Below are positions 1-6,772 of a DNA stretch of 18,388 bases, piece after piece (the first letter of the stretch is position 1; the number at the start of each line of letters is the position of its first letter). Location: NCBI GenBank assembly GCA_964626275.1, contig CAZVCZ010000026.1:1-18388 (forward strand), read 5' to 3'. The translations under genes were made by a program, and so were the position numbers. The notes below the pieces were generated by a model. It made no database searches, was not told the origin of the DNA, and saw only the letters and a list, made by a program, of their open reading frames with translations. This DNA comes from M55B157 sp964626275. GTDB lineage: Bacteria > Actinomycetota > Actinomycetes > S36-B12.

Positions 1-243
1 CGGGGGCACCTGCAGGTGGCGAGTGTTGTACTGAGACAGGGAAGAGATCGCGAACTCATAGAACGTCGCATCCCAGGGAGTCAGCACATTGGGCCAGTGC
101 ACCCCGTCTTGGAACCAGAACATCGAATCCTCGAAGTCACGCCTCGCCTCGGAGAAGGTCGAGGAGTACAGATACATATCCTGCCAACCTTCGGCCCCTT
201 CAGGCGTGGGGATGTCGAAGGGGCTGGGGAAACGATCGGCCAT
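1..243 (-). CDS. Split PEP-synthase-like enzyme, swivel/phosphohistidine subunit (phenylphosphate synthase alpha-type), N-terminal fragment
   Basis: Only the first 81 residues are present; the gene runs off the left edge. The start is ATG at 243, preceded by AGAGGAAC about 8 bases upstream. The visible part contains EGWQDMY (about residues 18-24), FWFQDG (44-49), and SLSQYNTRHLQVPP at the end. From memory this layout matches the N-terminus of Thauera phenylphosphate synthase subunit PpsA (EGW..MY, FWF.DG, LSQ.N.R..QVPP), a relative of the central part of PEP synthase. In that family this subunit carries the phosphorylated histidine and passes phosphate to phenol. The catalytic histidine lies beyond the window, so activity cannot be checked here. 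It follows the ATP-grasp subunit gene by 45 bp in the same operon, consistent with a two-part enzyme. The true substrate (phenol, alkylphenol, catechol) is unknown. Confidence 0.75.
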   Translation of the reverse strand, partial: MADRFPSPFDIPTPEGAEGWQDMYLYSSTFSEARRDFEDSMFWFQDGVHWPNVLTPWDATFYEFAISSLSQYNTRHLQVPP

Positions 244-288
244 GCGAGTGTTCCTCTCTTGATGGTGGGTCCCGAGGGCGGGGTGGTG

Positions 289-1380
289 CTAGTCCTTGCG
301 CGCGTGCAGTGGGTTCATCAGGGTGGAGACGATGCTGCTCATGAAGTCCCCCGACGATGCCGATGGTCCGGACGATGACTGGATCTTCTTGCTCCACACA
401 GTTTCCGGACGTGATTGGAGCAGGACGACCGCGTCACCGTCGGGTGTGTCCGCATCGAGTGCCCACTCGATATCCTGCGGGCAGCCGTAGTGCTTCTCCG
501 CGGTCTTCGCCAGACGCGCGATGGCCTTGATCTGGTCATCGGTGAGGCTCGGCGCCATCGCACGCTCCGGATCCGTCTCGATCTTCTCGACGCGATCTTG
601 CCCGTTCAATACGAACTCGTGTGCCTTATTGGAGATATTGCGCTTGCCGATTTCGAAGAGCACCTTGTCGATGAGGAAGTTGTCAGGCGTGATCTCACCG
701 GAGACGACACCTTCACCGAATCCCCATGCGGAGTCGATGCAGATCTGGGATCGATCGCCATCACTGGGGTTCAGGGTGAAGGCAACGCCCGCAGCGATCG
801 GTCGCACCATCTTCTGGATGACGACGCTCATCTCGACGCTGCGATGGTCATAGCCCATCTCGACGCGGTAGGCCGTCGCACGATCGGTGAACAGGCTCGC
901 CCAACAACGTCGAACTGCATCCACGACATCCTCGGCGCCACGCACCCACAGATACGTGTCGTGCTCACCGGCGAAGGACGCATCGGGTGAGTCCTCCGAA
1001 GTAGCCGAGGATCGAACCGCGACGGGGATATCGGGTGACGCAGATGCCTTGCACAACTCGGCATACGCGCGACACAGCGCATCCTCGATCTCCGAAAGCA
1101 GTGGCATCGCCTCGATCTCCTGACGGATGGCCGCGCACCGCTGCGCCAGCATCTGCGTGTCCTCCACATCGAGGCCGCCGAGGTGGTAGGCGAGGATTGC
1201 GTCGAGATCGTGGGCGTCATGACAGGCGCGATAGGCGCCAGCGGTGAGCACGAATCCGGGTGGGACAGGCAAACCCGCGCCGGTCATCTCACCAAGGCTC
1301 GCGCCCTTCCCGCCAACTTCGGCCTTCATTCCATCCCAGTAGCCCTCGAACCACATCACGGGATTGATCGGTGAGGTCAT
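289..1380 (-). CDS. Split PEP-synthase-like enzyme, ATP-grasp subunit (phenylphosphate synthase beta-type)
   Basis: The 363-residue protein corresponds to the N-terminal PPDK/PEP-synthase ATP-binding domain alone. Visible motifs are GGKGASLGEM (23-32), VAVRSSATSED (120-130), CWASLFTDRA (159-168), GVAFTLNP (198-205), WGFGEGVVSG (219-228), QDIEW (302-306) and LQSRPETVW (321-329). Classical PEP synthases are about 790 residues; this one stops after the ATP-grasp domain, as Thauera PpsB (about 40 kDa) does. In that family ATP is cleaved to AMP and phosphate while the partner's histidine is phosphorylated. The ATG at 1380 was chosen over the upstream start at 1434 because GGAGGAGGT lies just before it. 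The ATG overlaps the stop of the phosphatase gene (ATGA), suggesting translational coupling. A rifampicin phosphotransferase is a possible alternative, but the split layout and partner argue against it. Confidence 0.85.
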   Translation of the reverse strand: MTSPINPVMWFEGYWDGMKAEVGGKGASLGEMTGAGLPVPPGFVLTAGAYRACHDAHDLDAILAYHLGGLDVEDTQMLAQRCAAIRQEIEAMPLLSEIEDALCRAYAELCKASASPDIPVAVRSSATSEDSPDASFAGEHDTYLWVRGAEDVVDAVRRCWASLFTDRATAYRVEMGYDHRSVEMSVVIQKMVRPIAAGVAFTLNPSDGDRSQICIDSAWGFGEGVVSGEITPDNFLIDKVLFEIGKRNISNKAHEFVLNGQDRVEKIETDPERAMAPSLTDDQIKAIARLAKTAEKHYGCPQDIEWALDADTPDGDAVVLLQSRPETVWSKKIQSSSGPSASSGDFMSSIVSTLMNPLHARKD

Positions 1381-2504
1381 CGGACCTCCTCCCTCACACT
1401 CTTCGGGAGGGCCCGTCCGCTGAGCCCCTCCCACCAGTCAGGCAGTTCGTCCAGATTGGGGACCTGAACCTCCTGGACCCGATTGCGATACGCGATGAAA
1501 GCTGAATTCCCCTCGACGAGGCGCACGATGACCTCTTCGGTGTTGTAGGGCTCACCGGGGTCGTAGCCGAAGGCACTGATCGCGAAGACACGTATCGGTC
1601 CGGAGTGGGTCCCCACGATGATTCGGTCACCGGGGTGTTCTTCCTGGATGCGCTGGATACCGGCCCAGAAGCGGCGCACGGTCGCCGAGGGCGGTTCGAA
1701 GTTCAGCATGGGAATCTGCGTCCACAGCGTGATGGGATCGGCACCGCCCTGCTGGGTCCGCCAGAACCGATCGATCTCCACCAGCCAGGTGGGCCGATCC
1801 CCCATGGCGACACGCTCGTACTTCTCCATCTCCCGCTTGTAGAGCCGGAATGCGCCAGTGACGTCACGCAAACCCTCCGGGGTCCAGACCTGGAAGTTGC
1901 GGAACTCCGGCATCGCGGTGACACCGGTGATCTCGGCTTCCCGGTTCCACATCGTGAGCCCGTCGAGGAGTCCCTTCTTGATGCCCTCGGAGGTCTGCCG
2001 CGCACGGTTGGTGTCCGCGCACACGATGTGGATGCGTTCACCGTCCTTGATCGACTTCGAGATGTCGAAGCCGCGCCGATGCACCTGCCAACTGCCCAGC
2101 GGAGTGAGGCCACTCTCCGTGGAATACCCCTGGGTTTCACCATGGCGAATGATGTGCACCTGGGTCATCACCCGGGGACCGGCTTCCTCGGCCGTTCCGG
2201 GCACGATCTCCTTCGTCTTGGTGATCTGGGCATAGGCCCGGGTCACCCCCAGGTCCTGTCCCTCCCATTCGGGAACCGGAGCCTCGAGATCATTGGCGCC
2301 GCTGCGACGGTCGCGGAATCGACGGAGATATAGGGGTGTTTCATCGGTCGTCGTGCCGGGCTCCTCGGGTCCACGGTGGCGCATACCACCGCGCGACTCA
2401 CGATCGAAGTACCGCTGCAGGTACGCCGGCGGATCTGTTCGCTCCGTGCGTGGCAGCGCGACCCGCTGCTCCACCTCACCGGGGTGGATCTGTGCGTCGG
2501 TCAT
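1377..2504 (-). CDS. Histidine phosphatase-family protein with N-terminal repeat-containing extension
   Basis: The 375-residue protein has a C-terminal histidine-phosphatase (phosphoglycerate mutase-like) domain: RHGET at 120-124, RARQT at 167-171 and GTHSGPIRV around 298-306, giving the two catalytic histidines H121 and H300 and supporting arginines. The first 110 residues are extra, polar and proline/arginine-rich. They hold two copies of P-x-Y-L-x-R-[YF]-x-D-R-x-S at 26-37 and 57-68, 31 residues apart. The start at 2504 has GGAAGGAG upstream; the in-frame ATG at 2534 has no such site. It sits between the ring-cleavage genes and the aryl-phosphate-synthase-like genes, overlapping the latter by ATGA. 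Inference: it removes phosphate from an aryl phosphate intermediate, and the extension may dock to the kinase subunits. A role in hydrolysing another phosphoester is possible. Confidence 0.82.
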   Translation of the reverse strand: MTDAQIHPGEVEQRVALPRTERTDPPAYLQRYFDRESRGGMRHRGPEEPGTTTDETPLYLRRFRDRRSGANDLEAPVPEWEGQDLGVTRAYAQITKTKEIVPGTAEEAGPRVMTQVHIIRHGETQGYSTESGLTPLGSWQVHRRGFDISKSIKDGERIHIVCADTNRARQTSEGIKKGLLDGLTMWNREAEITGVTAMPEFRNFQVWTPEGLRDVTGAFRLYKREMEKYERVAMGDRPTWLVEIDRFWRTQQGGADPITLWTQIPMLNFEPPSATVRRFWAGIQRIQEEHPGDRIIVGTHSGPIRVFAISAFGYDPGEPYNTEEVIVRLVEGNSAFIAYRNRVQEVQVPNLDELPDWWEGLSGRALPKSVREEVR

Positions 2505-2541
2505 GTCAGCCGACTCCTTCCTGCGCTCGGGCATTCGATCG

Positions 2542-3453
2542 TCAGCTGTGCACCGTGAGGAATCGCTGGTTGACGACCCCGTCGTAGTAGAAGATGGCCC
2601 GGCCCATTTCAGCTTCGGTCCAGGTCACCGGGGGCTCCTCTGGATCGACGACATAACCGCCGGTGAACACCTCGTTCCGGTTGCCCGCCGGGTCGAAGAA
2701 GTACAGGCAGTGTCCGCGAGTTGCCCCGTGTCGCGTGGGATTGGTCTCGATGTTCACGCCGTGATAGGCGAGCACATCCGCGGTGTCTCGGATTGCGTTC
2801 CAGTCATCGACCCAGTAGGCGAAGTGGTGCAGTCCTCGGTCCTGTCCGGTCACCAAGGCGATGTCGTGGGAGTTGTGCGAGCGCTCCAACCAGGTGGCGA
2901 CCTGGAACCCGTCGTCACCGAGCACCTGCTCGGTGAGGTGGAACTCCAGTACCTCCTGTAGGAAGCGCGTGTTCTCGCCGACGTCTTCGCAGGTCAAGAA
3001 GATGTGGTCGAGCCGTGGGGGCGCGACTCCGACCAGATTGAGCGGCTTGGGCGGCGGATTGGTCAGCGGCAGGAGATTGCCGACCTGCTCCATTCCGTAC
3101 ACCAGTTCCATGAGGTGACCGCTGGGCATCAGGAACCGGATCGCCTCACCATGCCCGGGACCGATCTCGCCCTTGGCGAACCACTCGACCTCGACCCCGG
3201 CCTCCTTCAGGCGTTGGGCGTAGTAGTCGAGATCCTCGCGGAACTGCACCTTCCAACCGAAGTGGTTGAGTCCGTATGTCGGCTCGTAGGTGAGGATGAC
3301 GGAGTGGTGCTGATGCTCGTCCCAGCACTTCAAGAACACCCGCTCGGATTCACGCGCCGTCTCGTACATTCCGACGACCTCGGTGTAGTAAGCAGTCGCG
3401 AGCTCGAGATCCGGCACCCGGATCTCGACGTGGGACAGCCTGAGGATTCCCAT
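2542..3453 (-). CDS. Catechol 2,3-dioxygenase-type extradiol dioxygenase (second copy)
   Basis: The 303-residue protein has the two-domain vicinal-oxygen-chelate fold of type I extradiol dioxygenases and the length of XylE/DmpB (307). The expected iron ligands are present: H150 in RLDH, H209 or H210 in GLHHF, and E261 in NRNEVF. The second-sphere residues H196 (NSHD), H242 (PTRH) and Y251 (LYFFDP) are also present, so it should be active. It would open catechol or a substituted catechol between C2 and C3 to a 2-hydroxymuconic semialdehyde. The start at 3453 has GGGAG 7 bases upstream, and the stop codon TAG of the paralogue is part of the adjacent AGGAG. It closely resembles the upstream gene, with more than half of C-terminal positions identical by eye. 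The active-site pocket may differ in preference for substituted rings. Confidence 0.92.
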   Translation of the reverse strand: MGILRLSHVEIRVPDLELATAYYTEVVGMYETARESERVFLKCWDEHQHHSVILTYEPTYGLNHFGWKVQFREDLDYYAQRLKEAGVEVEWFAKGEIGPGHGEAIRFLMPSGHLMELVYGMEQVGNLLPLTNPPPKPLNLVGVAPPRLDHIFLTCEDVGENTRFLQEVLEFHLTEQVLGDDGFQVATWLERSHNSHDIALVTGQDRGLHHFAYWVDDWNAIRDTADVLAYHGVNIETNPTRHGATRGHCLYFFDPAGNRNEVFTGGYVVDPEEPPVTWTEAEMGRAIFYYDGVVNQRFLTVHS

Positions 3454-3468
3454 GATCAGCTCCCGCTC

Positions 3469-4377
3469 CTACGTGTGCACCGACATGAAGCGCTGATTGA
3501 GTTCGCCTTCGTAGTAGAAGACGGCACGGCCGATCTGATCCTCAGTCCACGTGATCGTCGGGAAGTCCGGATCGGGTCGGTAGCCCCCGGTGAACACCTC
3601 ATTGCGCGTTCCCAGCGGATCGAAGAAGTAGATGGTGTTTCCTCGAGTGATGCCGTGGCGGGTGGGGCCGACGTCGATCTGGATGCCGTTGTAGGCCAGC
3701 ACATCCGCTGAGCGACGAACATGATCCCAGTCGTCGAGCCACCAGGCGAAGTGATGGAGTCCACCATTCTGACCCGTCACGATGGCGAGGTCGTGCGGGC
3801 TATGCGAGACCTCCATCCACACCGCGGACTGATGCCCCTGACCATCGAGCAACTGCTCGGTCGTGCGGAAACCGAAGACATCCTCGTAGAACTTCGCTGA
3901 GTCCCCCACCTCTTCGGCGGTGACAAGGACGTGATCGAGGCGCGGGGGTGCGATGCCGCGCAGGCCCTCCACGAAGGGATTGGGGTTGATCGCCGCGGTC
4001 GCGCGTCCGATCATCTCCAGATCGTGGACGAGTTCCATCGTCTGCCCTGATGGGGTCTCGAATCTGATCGACTCCCCCTGACCGATGCTCTCTCCCTTGC
4101 TCACCCGATCCACAGGAAAGCCGTACTGCGAGACCTTCTTCTCGAACTCCGCGAGATCGTCCTCACGCTCGACCTTGAACGACATCTGATCGAAGCCGAC
4201 CCGCGGACCGTAGGTCAGCCGCAGGGAATGATGGTTGGGCTCATCCCAGCACTTCAGGTAGACCGAGGTCTCGTCACGCTCGGTCTCGAGCAGGCCGATC
4301 ACCTCGGTGTAGTAGGCGGTGGCCAGATCGAGGTCGGTCACGGTGATGTCGACGTGGGCGAGGCGCTGAAGTCCCAT
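3469..4377 (-). CDS. Catechol 2,3-dioxygenase-type extradiol dioxygenase (first copy)
   Basis: The 302-residue protein is a type I extradiol dioxygenase, clearly similar to DmpB/XylE (PTRHG, YFFDP.G.RNEVF.GG, TWT.DQ.G.A.FY). Expected ligands are H149 (RLDH), H208 or H209 (GLHHF) and E260. H195 (SPHD), H241 (PTRH) and Y250 complete the active site. It cleaves catechols at the meta position to yellow semialdehydes in the cytoplasm. The ATG at 4377 has GGAAGG about 7 bases upstream; a longer reading from 4578 would run into the divergent gene and is rejected. It is the first gene of the minus-strand operon, facing the 226-residue protein across 123 bp. The next gene, 15 bp downstream, is a paralogue, so this is a tandem duplication with both copies intact. 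Confidence 0.93.
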   Translation of the reverse strand: MGLQRLAHVDITVTDLDLATAYYTEVIGLLETERDETSVYLKCWDEPNHHSLRLTYGPRVGFDQMSFKVEREDDLAEFEKKVSQYGFPVDRVSKGESIGQGESIRFETPSGQTMELVHDLEMIGRATAAINPNPFVEGLRGIAPPRLDHVLVTAEEVGDSAKFYEDVFGFRTTEQLLDGQGHQSAVWMEVSHSPHDLAIVTGQNGGLHHFAWWLDDWDHVRRSADVLAYNGIQIDVGPTRHGITRGNTIYFFDPLGTRNEVFTGGYRPDPDFPTITWTEDQIGRAVFYYEGELNQRFMSVHT

Positions 4378-4442
4378 GGGCGATCCTTCCCTTACGGTCT
4401 CGATGCAAAGCGTCGATGGGTTCCGGACGGTAGAGCGAAAGT

Positions 4443-4485
4443 GTTCCGCATGGAAGTACGCCGTCCCCCATGGCGGAACATCCGC
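4443..4485. promoter_or_regulatory. Candidate IclR operator pair
   Basis: Two palindromes share the core TTCCGC/GCGGAA. The first, TTCCGCATGGAA, has TTCC and GGAA arms around 4 bases. The second, GCGGAACATCCGC, has 5-base arms around ACA. The outer arms also pair with each other as an inverted repeat with one inserted base. IclR-family regulators of aromatic pathways usually bind short inverted repeats in the promoter of their own cluster, so this is the best operator candidate in the window. Confidence 0.5.
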
Positions 4486-4488
4486 TGC

Positions 4489-4494
4489 TACGGT
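4489..4494 (+). promoter_or_regulatory. -10 element TACGGT of a probable leaderless transcript
   Basis: TACGGT fits TANNNT and is followed by exactly 6 bases (CCCCGC) and then the ATG at 4501. A transcript starting the usual distance downstream would begin at the start codon. No ribosome-binding site precedes this ATG. No convincing -35 hexamer is visible. Confidence 0.5.
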
Positions 4495-4500
4495 CCCCGC

Positions 4501-5181
4501 ATGGCGGAAGCACCACCGACCATGTCGGGCCCCGAGCAAATGCGCTCGGCGATGGCCGATTATGTGCGCGCCCTCCATCGTTCCTATCTCGATGCAGGGG
4601 CGCCGCTTCCACCGGCCGATCGGGCGAGAATGCCTCTGCTACAGGCACAATCCCTGACCGTCGCCGCCGTGGGTACCCGATATCTGCACGTCATTGCAAC
4701 GACAGATCCCCTCCCGGCTCCGATCGGCCCGGAAATCGGAATCGACGATCACCTCGACGACCTCGAGTGGACGCTGCGATTCTTCGACCCGGTGGTCGCT
4801 CCGGGTCTCGGGCTCCTCGATGAGACCGAGGCCCCCGCACCCGATCAGGTCCGCCACACCCTCGGCATCCGCTCGGTGGTCTACCACCTCACCGTGCCTC
4901 CGGGTAGCGGGCTGACCGCCCACCATGCGCTCCACGCCGGGACCGGGCTCGCGCATTCGCATGCTGCTGCGGAGCGGGACTACACCACCCTCGTCGGCCT
5001 GCGTCCGACTCAGGGGCCGTTGATCGCCGAGATGCATGCCGCCTATGTCAACGCCCTCCCTCGGGCACATCGGCTCCTCGCCTGCGAACTGGCCGGACCG
5101 GACTCGATCACCGCACCGGCCGAAGATTTCGACGCTGTGCGACGTGAGGCGCTGCGGGCGATTCGAGGAGCGGATTCATGA
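4501..5181 (+). CDS. Uncharacterised conserved-type protein, first gene of the plus-strand catabolic operon
   Basis: I do not recognise a named family for this 226-residue soluble protein. There is no signal peptide or membrane segment. It starts with a helical stretch (about 12-32), followed by a mixed region. A conserved-looking block LGIRSVVYHLTV (121-132) leads into a histidine-rich stretch with H141, H142, H145, H152 and H154, which could bind a metal. The chosen ATG at 4501 is preceded by a TANNNT box and no ribosome-binding site, suggesting a leaderless message; a longer reading from 4228 would overlap the divergent dioxygenase gene. Its stop overlaps the start of the IclR gene (ATGA), so the two are probably co-translated. 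Guesses such as an effector-modifying enzyme or accessory catabolic protein are not supported by motifs. Confidence 0.72.
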   Translation: MAEAPPTMSGPEQMRSAMADYVRALHRSYLDAGAPLPPADRARMPLLQAQSLTVAAVGTRYLHVIATTDPLPAPIGPEIGIDDHLDDLEWTLRFFDPVVAPGLGLLDETEAPAPDQVRHTLGIRSVVYHLTVPPGSGLTAHHALHAGTGLAHSHAAAERDYTTLVGLRPTQGPLIAEMHAAYVNALPRAHRLLACELAGPDSITAPAEDFDAVRREALRAIRGADS

Positions 5182-5975
5182 GCTCGCCCACGCCTCGAGA
5201 GAGTTCGACGCTGTCGAGTGTGCGCAACGCCGCGCGCGTTCTGAAGGAGTTCGCTGGCAATCGTGAACTCGGGGTGACCGAGTTGTCCCGCCGGCTGGGA
5301 ATCGGGAAGAGCACCGCCCATCGACTGGTCAACACCCTGGCTGCGGAGCGACTCCTCGAGCAGGATCCCGACACCGGGGCCTATCGACTGAGCCTCACGA
5401 TGTACGAGCTCGGCACGAGCGTCTACCGCCACGTCGATCTGCACGAGGCATGCACCCCAGTACTCGACCGCCTGCGCAATGCGACCGAGGAGACGGTTCA
5501 GGTGGCTGTCCTCGACGGACGCGAAGTGGTCTACGTCGAGCGTCGGGAGAGCCCGAAGACACTTCGCCTCTTCGGCCGGATCGGTCACCGCAATGACGCT
5601 CACTGCACGAGCAGCGGCAAACTGCTCCTTGCCTGTCTCCCGCCGGATGAACTCGATGCGATGCTCAAGGGCTGGCGACTCGAGGCGAAGACCCCGCACA
5701 CCATCACCAAGATGACTGAGTTGCGACGCGTCCTGGAGACCACTCGCGCGCGAGGGTGGGCTGAGAATGTCAACGAGGCCGAGATCGGTGCCGCATCCGT
5801 GGCGGCTCCGATCCGCAACGGCATGGGCGAGGTGGTGGCCTCAGTCTCCATCGCCGGACCCGTGCAGCGCCTCGGTGGCAGCGCACTGCGACGATTCGCC
5901 GGGCCCTGCATCGAGGCAGGGCTGGCCATCAGCAGGCGACTGGGGTATCGAGACACGAAAGGCGGAAGGCTGTGA
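5178..5975 (+). CDS. IclR-family transcriptional regulator
   Basis: The 265-residue protein has the IclR layout: an N-terminal winged helix-turn-helix (about 12-75, recognition part ELSRRLGIGKSTAHRLVN at 35-52) and a C-terminal effector-binding domain (about 85-258) with the typical AHCTSSGKLLLA block at 141-152. IclR proteins act as dimers or tetramers and respond to aromatic effectors or pathway intermediates. It is embedded in the operon, overlapping the preceding stop (ATGA) and the following start (GTGA), so its level follows that of the pathway enzymes. The palindromes in the divergent region at 4443-4485 are its likely targets. Whether it activates or represses cannot be told from the sequence. 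Confidence 0.93.
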   Translation: MSSPTPRESSTLSSVRNAARVLKEFAGNRELGVTELSRRLGIGKSTAHRLVNTLAAERLLEQDPDTGAYRLSLTMYELGTSVYRHVDLHEACTPVLDRLRNATEETVQVAVLDGREVVYVERRESPKTLRLFGRIGHRNDAHCTSSGKLLLACLPPDELDAMLKGWRLEAKTPHTITKMTELRRVLETTRARGWAENVNEAEIGAASVAAPIRNGMGEVVASVSIAGPVQRLGGSALRRFAGPCIEAGLAISRRLGYRDTKGGRL

Positions 5976-6757
5976 CCGAGCAGGACTATGACCGCTACGC
6001 CGAGGCGCTGTGGCGGGCGCGGGAGTCGCGGGTGCCGATTGCGCCGTTGACCGATGAGTTCTCGGAGTGGGGGGTGGAGGAGGGTTATGCGGTTCAGCAG
6101 CGTCTGGTGGATCGACTGGTCTCCACCGGTGATCGGATCGTGGGGTACAAGCTCGGTCTTACCTCGACCCCGATGCAGGAACTCCTCGGCGTGGGACAGC
6201 CCGACTTCGCCCCGATCTTCGCTTCAGGGGTGTTCACCGATGGGGTGAGCATCCCCATGGACCAGTTCATCGCGCCGCGGGTGGAGGCCGAGATCGCGGT
6301 GGTGCTCGATGAGGATGTGCGGGGACCTGATGCGTCAGCGCTGAGCGTGGCCGAAGCCGTGCGCGGGTTGGTGGCCGCCATCGAGATCGTGGATTCGCGG
6401 GTGGCGGATTGGAAGATCAAGATCGCGGACACAGTGGCCGATCTCGCCAGTGGCGGGGCGATAGCACTCGGCTCGCAGATCATTCCCGCGACCGGAATCG
6501 ATCCACGGTTGATCGGGATGAAGTTCTCGCGCAATGGAGCGATGGTGGCGACGGGTGCGGGCGCAGCCGCCCTCGGTGACCCATATGCCGCGGTGGCGTG
6601 GTTGGCGAACACGCTGCATCCCCTGGGTGGTTTCCTGCCGGCGGGGTCGATCGTGATGACGGGGGCATTGCACGCCATGAAGCCAATAGCCTCCGGCGAG
6701 GTGTGGTGCGCGCAGTTCGACAGGCTCGGTTCAGTGACGTTGACGGTGAGTGAATAG
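5972..6757 (+). CDS. 2-hydroxypenta-2,4-dienoate (2-oxopent-4-enoate) hydratase
   Basis: The 261-residue protein belongs to the hydratase/decarboxylase family. K60 in GYKLGLTS, E105 and E107 in APRVEAEI, and E138 in AIEIVDSR match the lysine and metal-binding glutamates of MhpD-type hydratases. DWKIKIADTVADLAS (147-161) is the other family block. It adds water to 2-hydroxypenta-2,4-dienoate to give 4-hydroxy-2-oxovalerate. The GTG start at 5972 overlaps the IclR stop, with GGCGGAAGG just upstream. The next genes are the dehydrogenase and aldolase that use its product. The second family member at 8755 carries the decarboxylase signatures, so this copy is assigned as the hydratase (DmpE/MhpD role). 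Confidence 0.9.
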   Translation: MTEQDYDRYAEALWRARESRVPIAPLTDEFSEWGVEEGYAVQQRLVDRLVSTGDRIVGYKLGLTSTPMQELLGVGQPDFAPIFASGVFTDGVSIPMDQFIAPRVEAEIAVVLDEDVRGPDASALSVAEAVRGLVAAIEIVDSRVADWKIKIADTVADLASGGAIALGSQIIPATGIDPRLIGMKFSRNGAMVATGAGAAALGDPYAAVAWLANTLHPLGGFLPAGSIVMTGALHAMKPIASGEVWCAQFDRLGSVTLTVSE

Positions 6758-6772
6758 GTAGAGGAGCAGGCA

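Larger units (their letters stand above)
4378..4500. promoter_or_regulatory. Divergent promoter region of the catabolic cluster
   Basis: This 123-bp gap separates the first minus-strand gene (extradiol dioxygenase) from the first plus-strand gene. It contains two short palindromes, TTCCGCATGGAA (4444-4455) and GCGGAACATCCGC (4473-4485), and a larger imperfect inverted repeat, GTTCCGCATGG (4443-4453) against CCATGGCGGAAC (4468-4479). A TANNNT -10 candidate for the plus strand is at 4489-4494 and one for the minus strand (TACCGT) is at 4427-4432. The palindromes overlap or lie close upstream of both candidates. Control by the IclR protein encoded two genes to the right is an inference from position and symmetry. 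Confidence 0.65.

Noticed and set aside
1605..2333. Plus-strand open frame opposite the histidine phosphatase gene
   Set aside because: Antisense to a gene with catalytic motifs; no start signal or recognisable domain.
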